A model generated the notes under the pieces. It searched no databases and was not told where the DNA came from. It saw only the letters and a program-made list of their open reading frames with translations. Both the position numbers and the translations under genes were made by a program. Shown here in pieces: positions 39,022-51,989 of a stretch of DNA of 64,000 bases (positions are counted from its first letter, which is position 1; each line of letters opens with the position of its first letter). This DNA is from Myxococcota bacterium (GTDB lineage: Bacteria; Myxococcota_A; UBA9160; UBA6930), in assembly GCA_028277885.1 (NCBI GenBank), contig JANQFK010000007.1, forward strand, positions 1-64,000, read 5' to 3'.

Positions 39022-40584
39022 ATGGCCCGACGCATCCTCGGACTCGACATCGGCAGCCACTCGGTGAAGGCCGTCGAGTTCCGCCAGACCCTGCGGGACC
39101 TCGAGGTGGTGCAGCTCCAGCGGCTGCCCCTGGTGGATCCGGGCCCCACCCTCGCCGTCGAGCTGCGCGACTTCCTCCAGATGCACGACTTCCCGTCGGA
39201 CCACGTGGTGGTGGCGCTCTCGGGCGACCGCATCTCGACCCGGCGGCTCTCCTTCCCGTTCCGGGACCGCAAGAAGATCGCGCCGGCGGTGCCCTTCGAG
39301 GTGGAGTCCCAGGTCCCCTACGACCTCGACGAGTTCTTCGTGGACTGGGAGATCGTGGGTGAGAGCCGCGGCCGCACCGACGTGGTCGCGACCCTCGCCC
39401 CGCGCGCCGAGGTGGCCCTGCTCCTCGACACCCTGCTCGAAGCGAACGTGGATCCGCGCATCGTCGAGGCCGAGGGCCTCGCGCTCGCCAACCTGGCCTC
39501 GCTCTTCGAGCTCGAGGGCACGCGCCTCATCGCCGACATGGGCCACCGCAAGACGACCCTGTGCCTGTGCGTCGACGGGCGCGCCGTGGCCGCCCGCACC
39601 GTCCCCATCGCCGGGCGCGCCATCACCGAGGCCCTCGCCAAGGAGCGGAACCTGGGCGAGGTCGAGGCCGAGCGCATCAAGGAGGAGGTCGGGATCTTCG
39701 GCGGCGGCGGCCAGCCCGACAGCCCCGGCGCCATCGCGGTGGTGGACCGCCTGGCCCGGGAGATGGTGCGCACCCTGGGCTCCCTCGAGCCGGTGCTCGC
39801 CGGCGACGAGGCCGGGGCCCTCGAGGAGATCATCCTGGCCGGCGGCAGCGCCCACCTGCACCGCCTGGAGGCGTACCTGTCGGAGCGCATCGGGCTGCCC
39901 GTGGTGCGCATGCCGCTGCCCCCCGGCGACACCGGCTCCGCCCTGCTCGCCGGCGGCGACCCCCAGATCTTCGCCCCGGCGCTCTCCCTGGCGGTGCGCG
40001 GCAGCATGCGGGCCCGCACCCGCATGAACTTCCGCCAGGACGAGTACGCCCACCGGGTGGACTTCAAGAAGGTGGGCAAGGAGCTGCGCTGGACCGGCGT
40101 GCTGGCCGGCCTCGCCGTGGTGCTCGGGCTCGGCGCCGTGGGCACCGGGATCGCGCTCCAGAACCGGCGCGCCGAGACCATCGAGAGCCAGTCCCTGGCC
40201 CTGTATCAGGAGGCGTTCCCGAGCCGGCCGGTGCCGACCAACGTGGTGGGCGCCATGCGCGACGCCGTCAGCTCGGCCCAGGACCGCGCCGACACCCTGG
40301 GCGTCTACCGCGGCAACCTCTCCGCCCTCGACGTGCTGACCCAGGTGTCCGCCCACGTGCCCGCGGACCTCGAGGTCGTCTTCCAGGAGCTGAGCATCGA
40401 CCGCCAGGTGGTCCAGATCCGCGGCCAGACCCAGAGCTTCGAGAGCGTGGACCGCATGCGGGCGGAGCTGGCGCGCTACACGCCCTTCTCGGAGATCAGC
40501 GTCGGCGAGGTGCAGCGCAACCCGCGCACCGGCCAGCAGGAGTTCGAGCTGCGCATCAACATGCAGGCGGGAGGACAGCCGTGA
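39022..40584 (+). CDS. gspL: Type II secretion assembly protein GspL (PilM-PilN-like)
   Basis: 520 residues. An actin-like cytoplasmic domain starts LGLDIGSHSVKAVEFRQ, as in PilM, with VVVALSGDRISTRRLSFPF and later LIADMGHRKTTLCLCVDGR and EIILAGGSAHLHRLEAYL. One transmembrane helix follows (GVLAGLAVVLGLGAVGTGIA, about residues 357-377) and a periplasmic ferredoxin-like domain (LSIDRQVVQIRGQTQSFESV). It resembles a natural PilM+PilN fusion more than E. coli-type GspL. It links GspE to the platform. The ATG lies 12 bases after gspK, and the stop overlaps gspM. Confidence 0.92.
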   Translation: MARRILGLDIGSHSVKAVEFRQTLRDLEVVQLQRLPLVDPGPTLAVELRDFLQMHDFPSDHVVVALSGDRISTRRLSFPFRDRKKIAPAVPFEVESQVPYDLDEFFVDWEIVGESRGRTDVVATLAPRAEVALLLDTLLEANVDPRIVEAEGLALANLASLFELEGTRLIADMGHRKTTLCLCVDGRAVAARTVPIAGRAITEALAKERNLGEVEAERIKEEVGIFGGGGQPDSPGAIAVVDRLAREMVRTLGSLEPVLAGDEAGALEEIILAGGSAHLHRLEAYLSERIGLPVVRMPLPPGDTGSALLAGGDPQIFAPALSLAVRGSMRARTRMNFRQDEYAHRVDFKKVGKELRWTGVLAGLAVVLGLGAVGTGIALQNRRAETIESQSLALYQEAFPSRPVPTNVVGAMRDAVSSAQDRADTLGVYRGNLSALDVLTQVSAHVPADLEVVFQELSIDRQVVQIRGQTQSFESVDRMRAELARYTPFSEISVGEVQRNPRTGQQEFELRINMQAGGQP

Positions 40585-41129
40585 GCAGCTGGCTGGCCCG
40601 CATCCGAGCCGCCATCGACGACCTGAACCCCCGGGAGCGGCTGCTGGTGCTCGCGGCGGCGGGCACCCTCGCGCTGTTCCTGGTGATGCTGGGCGTCGTG
40701 CGACCGCTGCTCTCGGCCTCGGCCGGAGCCTCGAACCGGGTGGTGGCCGCCGAGCAGGAGCTCGAGGCGGTGCGCCGGCTGCGCGCGCAGTACGACGAGG
40801 TGAACGCCCGCCTCGCCACCACCGAGGCGCGCATCCGCAGCGGCCCCCAGAAGTCGATCTTCACCACCCTCGAGAGCCTCGCCAGCCAGGCCGCGGTGAA
40901 GGTCGACGCCATGGAGCCGCGCACGACGCCGGCCAGCGAGGAGTACTCCGAGACCAAGGTGCAGGTCTCGCTCAAGAACGTGACCCTCTCCCAGCTCGTC
41001 ACCTACCTGCACCGCATCGAGTCGTCGGATCAGGTGCTCTCGATCAAGAGCCTGCGCATCCGTACCCGAACCGACAAGCCGGGGCTGCTGGACGTGACCT
41101 TCAGCGTCTCCACCTTCGAGGCGGCCTGA
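40581..41129 (+). CDS. gspM: Type II secretion protein GspM (PilO-like)
   Basis: 182 residues. Short cytoplasmic segment (LNPRERLLVL), one transmembrane helix (AAAGTLALFLVMLGVVRPLL), a coiled coil (NRVVAAEQELEAVRRLRAQY) and a ferredoxin-like periplasmic domain (VQVSLKNVTLSQLVTYLHRI; SLRIRTRTDKPGLLDVTFSV). It pairs with GspL in the inner-membrane platform. The GTG start overlaps the gspL stop by GTGA. Confidence 0.9.
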   Translation: MSSWLARIRAAIDDLNPRERLLVLAAAGTLALFLVMLGVVRPLLSASAGASNRVVAAEQELEAVRRLRAQYDEVNARLATTEARIRSGPQKSIFTTLESLASQAAVKVDAMEPRTTPASEEYSETKVQVSLKNVTLSQLVTYLHRIESSDQVLSIKSLRIRTRTDKPGLLDVTFSVSTFEAA

Positions 41130-42007
41130 TGGTGGCCGGCGCCGTCTCCCCGTCCGCGCGCGGCGGCCGGCTGGCCCGGGGCGCCCTCGCACTGGTCCTG
41201 CCCGTGGGCTGCGTCGCGCTGATCGTGCTGTTCGCGGTCGCGCTGTTCCCCTACGACCGCTTCCGCGACGCCGCCGAGAGCCAGCTCGGGGCCCTGGCCG
41301 GCGCCGAGGTGCGGATCGCCGAGCTCTCCGGCGGCCTGAGCGTCGCCGGCATCGCGCTGAAGGCCCGGGACGCGACGCTGCGCTGGCCCGACGGAACCGC
41401 GCTCCAGATCGAGCGCGCCCGGGTGCGCCCGGCCTGGTCGCTCTCCTGGCTGCGCGGCAACCCGGCGCTGGCCCTCGACGTGCACAGCTCGTTGGGTCGG
41501 GTGAAGGGCACCTGGTGGCCCGGGGCGTCGGGCGGCTTCACGGGCCGGGCGTCGGGGGTGGAGCTGGCGCAGCTGCCACCCGTGCTCCTCGGCGGCCCCT
41601 CGCCCTTCGAGGGCCGCGCCGACGCCGAGATCCAGCTGCGCCTCGAGGGCGGCGCGCCGCGGGGCAGCGTGGCGATCGAGGCCGGGGAAGGCTCGCTGGC
41701 CGGCGCCAACATCCCCATGGCGATCCCCTACGAGCGGCTGGTGGGCGAGGCCCACCTCGGCGACGGAGGCGCCATCGAGCTGCGCGACGTCGCCCTCGAA
41801 GGCCCCATGGTGGCCGCCACGGCGGGGGGCACGATCGGCGCCGCTCCCAGCCTCGCCCTGGCCCCCCTCGACCTCGACCTCGAGCTCGAGGTGGTGGACC
41901 CCAACCTGCGGCCCGTCGTCGCCCGGGGCTTCGGCGTGCGGGTGGACGGCGACGGCCTCGCCCGGCTGCGGATCACCGGCTCCCCGACCCGCCCCGTCGT
42001 CCGCTAG
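41129..42007 (+). CDS. gspN: Type II secretion protein GspN
   Basis: 292 residues. One N-terminal membrane segment (ALALVLPVGCVALIVLFAVA) followed by a beta-rich AsmA-like periplasmic domain (VRIAELSGGLSVAGIALKAR; GRADAEIQLRLEGGAPRGSV; MVAATAGGTIGAAPSLALAP) and the conserved end GLARLRITGSPTRPVV. This is the T2SSN pattern found in myxobacterial-type operons; its role is poorly defined. The ATG shares one base with the gspM stop (TGATG). Last gene of the gsp operon. Confidence 0.85.
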   Translation: MVAGAVSPSARGGRLARGALALVLPVGCVALIVLFAVALFPYDRFRDAAESQLGALAGAEVRIAELSGGLSVAGIALKARDATLRWPDGTALQIERARVRPAWSLSWLRGNPALALDVHSSLGRVKGTWWPGASGGFTGRASGVELAQLPPVLLGGPSPFEGRADAEIQLRLEGGAPRGSVAIEAGEGSLAGANIPMAIPYERLVGEAHLGDGGAIELRDVALEGPMVAATAGGTIGAAPSLALAPLDLDLELEVVDPNLRPVVARGFGVRVDGDGLARLRITGSPTRPVVR

Positions 42008-42057
42008 GCGGTCGCAGCGCCAGCCAGGCCGCCTCGAGGAATCCCCACGGGGAAAGG

Positions 42058-42087
42058 TTGCGCGGCAGCGCCCGGCGCGACTAGAAT
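42058..42087 (+). promoter_or_regulatory. Promoter of the sahR-like/metH operon
   Basis: TTGCGC (42058-42063), an 18-base spacer and TAGAAT (42082-42087). The -10 is a good match in a very GC-rich context. The predicted start, near 42094, coincides with the inverted repeat described next. Confidence 0.55.
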
Positions 42088-42093
42088 TCGCTT

Positions 42094-42109
42094 ATCCAGA
42101 TTTCCTGAT
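42094..42109 (+). promoter_or_regulatory. Candidate operator at the transcription start (SahR-type)
   Basis: ATCCAGA-TT-TCCTGAT is a 16-bp imperfect inverted repeat with 5 of 7 arm positions paired, in an AT-rich patch that stands out from its surroundings. It lies just downstream of the -10 and over the predicted start site, where a repressor would block transcription. The ATCnnGA/TCnnGAT shape is similar to what I recall of SahR sites in proteobacteria. The first gene downstream encodes an ArsR-family regulator, so autoregulation is plausible. Confidence 0.5.
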
Positions 42110-42176
42110 GAACCGAATCCCCGGGCCGGACCTGGCTCGGAGATCCCGGCCGGGCCATGCCGGCCCCGGGAGCCCC

Positions 42177-43141
42177 ATGTCGGCCGAGTCCCTTCACCGA
42201 GCCTTCAAGACCCTCGCGGACCCCACCCGCCTGCGTCTGCTGGCGCTCCTCGCCCGGGAGGAGCTCGCGGTCCACGAGCTGATGGAGGTGCTCGACATGG
42301 CCCAGTCCCGCGTCTCGCGGCACCTCGGGATCCTCCGCGAGGCGGGCCTGGTGCGGGACCGGCGCGACGGCACCTCGGTCTTCTACCGCCGCGCCCCCGC
42401 CGAGGCCGAGGCCTGGCAGGGCGCCTGGCCCCTGGTCGCCCAGGCCCTGGCGGGCGACCCCGTGGCCGAGGGCGACGGCGCCCGGCTCGAGCGCGTGCTC
42501 GCCGCGCGGGCGGCCCACAGCCGGGACTTCTTCGACGCCGTGGGTCCGGAGTGGGACGCCCTGCGCAAGGTGCTGGGAGACGACCTGCTGCGCGCCCGCG
42601 CCCTGGCCCACCTGGTGCCCGGCGGGCTGCGGGTGGCCGACGTCGGGACCGGGACCGGCGTGCTGGCCCTCGAGCTGGCCCGCCTCGGGCTGCGCGTGGT
42701 CGCGGTGGACCACTCCGAGCGCATGCTCGACGCCGCCCGGGCGAAGCTCGAGCGCGAGGGCGACTCCGGCGCCGAGCTCCCGGTGGAGCTGCGCCTCGGC
42801 GAGGCCTCGGCGCTCCCCCTCGAGGACGGCGAGGTCGACGCGGCCTTCGCCCACATGGTGCTCCACTACCTGCCCTCCCCCGCCGAGGCGGTGCGCGAGA
42901 TGGCGCGGGTCACCCGGCCCGGCGGACGTGTGGTGATCGTCGACTTCCTGCGCCACGATCGCGAGTGGATGCGGGAGGAGCTCGGCGTCCTGTGGCTCGG
43001 CTTCGAGCCGGCCGAGATCGAGGAGGCCTTCCGGGCCGCGGGCCTCAGCGACTACCGCTGGGAGACCCAGCCGCCGGTCTCCCGGGGAGCCGACCTGCCC
43101 GAGACCTTCATCGCCTCGGGCCGGGTCGGGGAGGGACCGCG

Positions 43142-43145
<4 letters not shown>
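42177..43145 (+). CDS. ArsR-family regulator fused to SAM-dependent methyltransferase domain (SahR-like)
   Basis: 322 residues. An N-terminal winged helix ([54 protein letters not shown]) is joined to a class I methyltransferase-like domain with motif [21 protein letters not shown], the acidic loop [14 protein letters not shown] and motif [16 protein letters not shown]. SahR regulators have this two-domain form; they sense S-adenosylhomocysteine and control methionine-cycle genes. The metH gene overlaps the stop by ATGA, which strongly supports that role. The ATG at 42177 has GGGAG five bases upstream; an earlier ATG at 42108 lies in the operator region and is unlikely. Confidence 0.85.
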
Positions 43146-46803
<3,658 letters not shown>

Positions 46804-46807
<4 letters not shown>

Positions 46808-47499
46808 CCCCGAAGGCGGTGCTGTTCGACGCGGTGGGCACCCTGATCGAGCCCGCCGAGTCCGTGGGCGCCGTGTACCGCCGGATCGCCCTGGCCCACG
46901 GCGTCGACCTGCCCGCCTCGCGGATCCAGGAGGCCTTCGGGCGCATCCACGCCGCGGCCCCCCCCATGGCGTTCCCGGGCGAGCCCGCGGAGCGCGTCGC
47001 CGCCCTCGAGCGCGACTGGTGGCGCGCCGTGGTGCGCGGGACCTTCCGCGCCGCCGATTCCACGGTGCGCTTCGACGACTTCGACGCCGCCTTCGACGGG
47101 ATGTGGCGCCACTTCGGCGCGGCCCCGGCGTGGCGCCTGCGGGCCGGGGCGGAGCGCGTGCTGGCGCGCCTGCGCACGGCCGGGCTCGCCACGGCGCTGG
47201 TGTCGAACTTCGATGGCCGGATCCACGGGATCCTCGCCGGCCTGGGCCTGGCGGCGGGCTTCGACGCGGTGGTGCTCCCGAGGGACGCCGGCGCCGCCAA
47301 GCCCGAGGGCGCCATCTTCGCCCTCGCCCTCGCCCGCCTGGGCGTCGCGCCCGCGGAGGCGTGCTTCGTCGGCGATCACGCCGAGGAGGACCTCGCGGCC
47401 GCCCGCCGGGCCGGCCTCCGGGCGATCGACGTCACGAGCCTTGCTACCTTGGAGGAGCTTCCCGAACGCATCCTTTCCCCCCGCCAGGAGACGCCATGA
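46804..47499 (+). CDS. HAD-superfamily hydrolase
   Basis: 231 residues. Motif [14 protein letters not shown]: the nucleophile Asp is present, while the second Asp of DxD is replaced by V and the usual pattern DxVGT is kept, as in several HDHD3-like members. Motif II is [12 protein letters not shown], motif III lies around [16 protein letters not shown], and motif IV is [20 protein letters not shown]. Substrate unknown; these are usually small-molecule phosphatases. The proposed TTG start at 46804 overlaps the metH stop (TTGA) with no clear ribosome-binding site; a GTG at 46819 is a possible alternative. It lies in the metH-tldD transcript. Confidence 0.82.
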
Positions 47500-48944
47500 G
47501 CGATCGTCCCGCCCCGGCCTTCTTCCAGGAGCGCTTCGGCGTGGACGACCGCAGCCTGGAACGCGTGCTGGGGACGGCACTCGAGCGCCACGTCGACCAC
47601 GCGGACCTGTTCTTCGAGTACACCACCAGCGACTCGGTGTCCCTCGAGGACGGGCTCGTGAAGGGCGGCGGCCGCCACGTCGAGCAGGGGGTGGGGGTGC
47701 GGGCCCAGGACGGCGAGCGCCAGGGCTACGCCCACTCCGACGAGATCACCGTGGAGAGCATGCAGCTCGCCGCCACCACGGCCCGGGCGATCTCCCGGAC
47801 CGGCGGCACGGCGGGGGCCGTGGCGGTGGGCGGGCCCGGCCGGCCCGAGCGCGACCTCTACCCCGTGGCCGAGGCGCCCACGGACGTGCCGGTGGGAGCC
47901 AAGGTGGACCTGCTCGGCGAGATCGACCGCTACGCGCGCGGCCGCGACCCCCGGGTGCGCCAGGTGATGGCGAGCGTGATCTCCCAGCACCGCAACGTGC
48001 TGATGGCGGCGAGCGACGGGACCTTCGTGTCCGACGTGCAGCCCCTGGTGCGCCTGAACGTCCAGGTGATCGCCGAGGCCGCCGACGGCAGCCGCCGCGA
48101 GGTGGGCTACGAGGGCAGCGGCGGCCGCTTCGAGCTCGGACGGCTGCTGGATCCCGAGTGGTGGCGCCCCCAGGTCGACGAGGCGGTGCGTCTCGCGCTC
48201 CTGAACCTCGAGGCGCGCCCCTGCCCCGCCGGCACCATGGACGTGGTGCTGGGACCGGGCTGGTCGGGGGTGCTGCTCCACGAGGCCGTGGGCCACGGCC
48301 TCGAGGGCGACTTCAACCGCAAGAAGACCTCGGCCTTCGCGGACCGCATCGGCGAGCGCGTCGCGGCGCCCGGCGTGACGGTGGTGGACGACGGCACCCT
48401 CGAGGAGCGACGCGGCTCCCTCAACGTGGACGACGAGGGCACCCCCACCTCGCGCACGGTGCTGATCGAGGACGGGATCCTGGTGGGCTACCTCCAGGAC
48501 AAGCTGAACGCGCGGCTGATGGGGATGCAGCCCACGGGCAACGGGCGCCGCGAGAGCTTCGCCCACCTCCCCATGCCCCGGATGACCAACACCTTCATGC
48601 TGGCGGGCGAGGAGGATCCGGCGGAGATCCTGGCGGGCGTGTCCCAGGGCCTCTACATCGCCTCCTTCGGCGGCGGACAGGTGGACATCACCAGCGGCAA
48701 GTTCGTGTTCAGCGCCAGCGAGGCCTACCGCATCGAGAACGGCCGGCTCGGCGAGCCCGTGCGCGGCGCCTCCCTGGTGGGCAACGGCCCGGACGTGCTC
48801 ACCCGGGTGCGCGCCATCGGCAACGACCTCGCCCTCGACCGGGGCGTGGGGACCTGTGGCAAGGACGGGCAGTCCGTGCCCGTGGGCGTCGGGCTCCCGA
48901 CCCTGCGGGTGGACCAGCTCACCGTGGGAGGCACCGAGGGGTGA
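47496..48944 (+). CDS. tldD: Metalloprotease TldD
   Basis: 482 residues. The TldD metal-binding motif HEAVGHGLEGD (HExxxH, about residues 262-267) is intact, preceded by VVLGPGWSGVLL. PTGNGRRESFAHLPMPRMTN and VDITSGKFVFSASEAYRIEN are conserved family blocks. TldD and TldE form a heterodimeric protease that degrades unfolded or modified peptides and matures microcin/antitoxin-type substrates. AGGAG lies five bases before the ATG. It overlaps the HAD gene and its partner tldE, so the pair is made together. Confidence 0.95.
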   Translation: MSDRPAPAFFQERFGVDDRSLERVLGTALERHVDHADLFFEYTTSDSVSLEDGLVKGGGRHVEQGVGVRAQDGERQGYAHSDEITVESMQLAATTARAISRTGGTAGAVAVGGPGRPERDLYPVAEAPTDVPVGAKVDLLGEIDRYARGRDPRVRQVMASVISQHRNVLMAASDGTFVSDVQPLVRLNVQVIAEAADGSRREVGYEGSGGRFELGRLLDPEWWRPQVDEAVRLALLNLEARPCPAGTMDVVLGPGWSGVLLHEAVGHGLEGDFNRKKTSAFADRIGERVAAPGVTVVDDGTLEERRGSLNVDDEGTPTSRTVLIEDGILVGYLQDKLNARLMGMQPTGNGRRESFAHLPMPRMTNTFMLAGEEDPAEILAGVSQGLYIASFGGGQVDITSGKFVFSASEAYRIENGRLGEPVRGASLVGNGPDVLTRVRAIGNDLALDRGVGTCGKDGQSVPVGVGLPTLRVDQLTVGGTEG

Positions 48945-50293
48945 GCACCGGGGACCCGCTGAAGCACGTCCTGGCCCGCGCCGCGCGGAGCGGAGCCCAC
49001 GCCGCCGACGCGCTCTTCGTCGAGGACGACTCCCTCGAGGCCCGGGTGCGCGGCGAGGAGATCGACTTCGTCAAGCAGGCCCGGGAGCGGACCCTCGGGC
49101 TGCGTGCCTTCGTGAAGGCGCCCGAGGGCCTGCGCACCGCGGTGGGCTCGACCAGCGACCTCTCGACCGAGGCCCTCGACCGCCTCGCCGACGAGACCGT
49201 GGGGCTGGCCGGCGCGACGGCGCCGGACCCGGACTCGGGCCTGCCCGAGGGCGGCTTCGCCGAGGCCCTCCCGGACCTCGAGCTGTTCGAGCCCGGCGAT
49301 CGCGAGACCGACGTGGACGCGCGCATCGAGGTGGCGCGCCGCTGCGAGGCCGCGGCCCGGGGCACGGACCCGCGCATCACCAACTCCGAGGGCTCCGAGG
49401 TGCAGTCGCGCTTCGCCCACGTCCACTACGGCAACAGCGCGGGCTTCTTCGGCGACTACCGCAGCGCCCGCCACGGGCTGTTCTCCATGCCGATCGCGGC
49501 CGAGAACGGCTCCATGCAGACCGACTACTGGACCAGCGCGGCCCGTCGCCTCGCCGACGTCGAGGCGCCCGAGAGCGTGGGGCGCCGCGCCGCCGAGCGC
49601 GCGCTGCGCCGGCTGGGCTCCCGGCGCGTCCCCACCTGCGAGGTGCCGGTGGTCTTCGACCCCCTCACCGCCCGCAGCGTGCTCGGCCACCTGGTGGCCT
49701 GCGTGAGCGGCGCCTCGGTCTACCGCAAGGCCTCGTACCTCGCCGACAGCCTGGGCGAGAGCATCGGCAGCGAGCTGGTGACCGTGGTGGACGACGGGCG
49801 CCTGCCCCGCGGCCTGGGCAGCCGCCCCTTCGACGGAGAGGGGCTCGCCACCCGCCGCACGCCCGTGGTCGAGAAGGGCCGGCTCGCGAGCTTCCTGCTC
49901 GACAGCTACGCGGCCCGCCGGCTGGGGATGGCCTCCACGGGCAACGCCTCGCGCGGCGCCGGCGGCGCGCCCTCCGCGGGCCCGAGCAACTTCTGGCTCG
50001 AGCCCGGCACCAGCTCCCTCGCGGAGATGATCGCCGGCACCGAGCGCGGCCTGCTCGTGACCTGGCTCTTCGGCCACGGCTTCAACCCCGTGACGGGAGA
50101 CTTCTCCCGGGGCGCCGCGGGCATGTGGATCGAGGACGGCGAGCTCCGGCACCCCGTGGACGAGGTCACCATCGCGGGCAACCTCGGCTCCATGCTCGCC
50201 GGGGTGGACGCCGTGGGCGACGAGCTGCTCTGGTTCGGGAGCGTCGCGGCGCCGGCGCTGCGCATCGCGCGGCTCACGGTCGCGGGGCAGTAG
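48941..50293 (+). CDS. pmbA: TldE/PmbA subunit of the TldD-TldE protease
   Basis: 450 residues. Homologous to TldD but without the HExxxH motif, as expected for the non-catalytic partner: in its place is VVFDPLTARSVLGHLVACVS. Conserved blocks include SFLLDSYAARRLGMASTGNA, SNFWLEPGTSSLAEMI and GLLVTWLFGHGFNPVTGDFS. Needed with TldD for proteolysis. The GTG start overlaps the tldD stop by GTGA. No RiPP precursor or biosynthetic gene is visible in the window, so general peptide turnover is the default role. Confidence 0.94.
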   Translation: MSTGDPLKHVLARAARSGAHAADALFVEDDSLEARVRGEEIDFVKQARERTLGLRAFVKAPEGLRTAVGSTSDLSTEALDRLADETVGLAGATAPDPDSGLPEGGFAEALPDLELFEPGDRETDVDARIEVARRCEAAARGTDPRITNSEGSEVQSRFAHVHYGNSAGFFGDYRSARHGLFSMPIAAENGSMQTDYWTSAARRLADVEAPESVGRRAAERALRRLGSRRVPTCEVPVVFDPLTARSVLGHLVACVSGASVYRKASYLADSLGESIGSELVTVVDDGRLPRGLGSRPFDGEGLATRRTPVVEKGRLASFLLDSYAARRLGMASTGNASRGAGGAPSAGPSNFWLEPGTSSLAEMIAGTERGLLVTWLFGHGFNPVTGDFSRGAAGMWIEDGELRHPVDEVTIAGNLGSMLAGVDAVGDELLWFGSVAAPALRIARLTVAGQ

Positions 50294-50301
50294 GGGGAGG
50301 T

Positions 50302-51165
50302 TTGTCGGGCGACGCGCCCACGATGATCGGCCTCGAGCTGCCCGACGTGGCGCACTGGTCCGACCGGGTCGTGGTCGCCCTCGGCCAGAACCCGAGCACC
50401 TTCACCGGCCCCGGCACGAACACCTACCTGGTGGGCACGGGAGCGCGGCGCATCCTGCTCGACACCGGCAGCGGCGAGCCCGCCTACCTGCCCGTCCTCG
50501 AGCAGGCCCTCGGCGAGCGCGGCTGCGAGATCCAGGAGATCGTCCTCACCCACGGGCACCCGGACCACATCGGTGGGGTGCCGGCGCTGCGCGAGCGCTT
50601 CGGCGACCTCCGGGTCTCGAAGCTCCCCTGGCCCGAGGTGGACGCGCACTACGACGTCCCCATCGAGCCCATCGACCACGGCGCCGTGGTCCGCACCGAG
50701 GGCGCCACCCTGCGCGCCGTCCACACGCCGGGCCACGCCCCGGACCACCTGTGCTTCCTGCTCGAGGAGGAGCGCTCGCTGTTCTCCGGCGACAACGTGC
50801 TGGGCGTGGGCACCACCGTGATCCCGCCCGGCACCGGCGACCTCGGCCAGTACCTGGACTCCCTCGAGCGGCTGCTCGAGGAGCGGCCCTCGCGCATCTA
50901 CCCCGCCCACGGCCCGCTCATCGAGGACGGCCCGGGGAAGCTGCGCGAGTACCTCGACCACCGCCTCGAGCGCGAGCGCCAGGTGCTCGCCATCCTGGAG
51001 CGCGGCGCCGCCAGCCTCGACGCCATCGTGGCCGAGATCTACGCCGCCTACCCGAAGCGGCTGCGCGCCGCCGCGGCCCAGCAGATGACCCAGCACCTGC
51101 GCAAGCTCGAGGCCGAGGGGCGCGTGGCCGGCTCGGGCGACCCGGCGAGCTGGAGCCTCGCATGA
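50302..51165 (+). CDS. Metallo-beta-lactamase fold hydrolase (LACTB2-like)
   Basis: 287 residues. The MBL metal site is in LTHGHPDHIGGVPALRERFG (HxHxDH), with later metal ligands in RAVHTPGHAPDHLCFLLEE and FSGDNVLGVGTTV, and a final YPAHGPLIEDGP. A C-terminal winged-helix-like part (AAAAQQMTQHLRKLEAEGRV) matches LACTB2-type proteins, which include RNA endonucleases and thioester hydrolases. A purine-rich AGGGGG stretch sits four bases before the TTG at 50302; the ATG at 50323 is an alternative. Eight bases separate it from tldE. Confidence 0.87.
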   Translation: MSGDAPTMIGLELPDVAHWSDRVVVALGQNPSTFTGPGTNTYLVGTGARRILLDTGSGEPAYLPVLEQALGERGCEIQEIVLTHGHPDHIGGVPALRERFGDLRVSKLPWPEVDAHYDVPIEPIDHGAVVRTEGATLRAVHTPGHAPDHLCFLLEEERSLFSGDNVLGVGTTVIPPGTGDLGQYLDSLERLLEERPSRIYPAHGPLIEDGPGKLREYLDHRLERERQVLAILERGAASLDAIVAEIYAAYPKRLRAAAAQQMTQHLRKLEAEGRVAGSGDPASWSLA

Positions 51166-51989
51166 GCCACCCCATCGTCGAGCGCCTGGCCGCGGCGAAC
51201 CCGGAGGTGCGCCGCCAGGCCTGCGCCGACGCGGCCTCGGACCCCGCCGCCGCGCTCCTCACCGAGGCCCTCGCCGGCGCGCTGGGCGACCCCTGCAAGT
51301 CCGTCGCGCGCGCCGCCTCGGACGCGCTGGTGCGCATCGGCCGCGAGGTCGGCGACGCCGGGGACGTCGGCGCTTGCCTGCGCCGCGCGCTCCACGCCGA
51401 CGAGCCGCGGCTGCGCTGGGGAGCCGCCTTCACCCAGGCGCGCCTCGAGCCCCCGAGCCCGCGCCTGCTGCCCGCGCTCGTCGAGGCCCTGGGAAGCCCC
51501 GACGGCGACGTGCGCTGGGCGTCGGCGCGCCTGCTCGTCGAGACCGGTCGCCTCCACGCCGAGGTGCTCTCGGTGCTGGTGGGTCTGGTGCGCAGCTGCG
51601 AGCACGCCGTGGTGCGGCGCATGGCGACCTTCGCGCTCCGCGAGCTGGCCCCGGACCGCCCCGAGGCGGCCGCCGTCCTGCTCGAGGCCACCGTCGACGA
51701 CGACCTCCACGTGCGACGTGCCGCCCTCACCGCGATGGCGTCCCTGATGGACCCGCCGCCGGACGTGCTGACGCGCCTGACCGACGCCCTCGCGAGCGAC
51801 CCCGACGCGGCGAGCCGCCGCCTCGCCGCCCTCGCACTGGGCGAGCTGGGCGCCGCCTCGGGCGAGCCTCCGGGCACGCTCCGGGAGGCCCTGCGCGCGG
51901 CGGGCTCGGGCTCCCAGGACGCCGACCTGCGCCGCGCCGTGGAGCGCGCCCTGGCGCGCCTCGGCGCGGGCGCCGGGGCCAGCCCGTGA
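51162..51989 (+). CDS. HEAT-repeat protein
   Basis: 275 residues, made of HEAT/PBS-lyase-type helical repeats from end to end: units such as NPEVRRQACADAASD, PCKSVARAASDALVRIG, DGDVRWASARLLVETG, HAVVRRMATFALRELA and DLHVRRAALTAMASLM recur about every 30-40 residues. No catalytic residues or signal peptide are seen. Such proteins are scaffolds. It overlaps the MBL gene by ATGA and the SDR gene by GTGA. Partner unknown. Confidence 0.8.
   Translation: MSHPIVERLAAANPEVRRQACADAASDPAAALLTEALAGALGDPCKSVARAASDALVRIGREVGDAGDVGACLRRALHADEPRLRWGAAFTQARLEPPSPRLLPALVEALGSPDGDVRWASARLLVETGRLHAEVLSVLVGLVRSCEHAVVRRMATFALRELAPDRPEAAAVLLEATVDDDLHVRRAALTAMASLMDPPPDVLTRLTDALASDPDAASRRLAALALGELGAASGEPPGTLREALRAAGSGSQDADLRRAVERALARLGAGAGASP

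Noticed and set aside
42088..42176. SAM, SAH or cobalamin riboswitch upstream of the metH operon
   Set aside because: I looked for conserved core elements because of metH, but the leader is only about 80 bases and shows none. A protein operator explains it better.
47496..50293. RiPP or antitoxin cluster around tldD-tldE
   Set aside because: No short precursor peptide, leader-binding domain or toxin gene lies near the pair; neighbours are ordinary metabolic genes.
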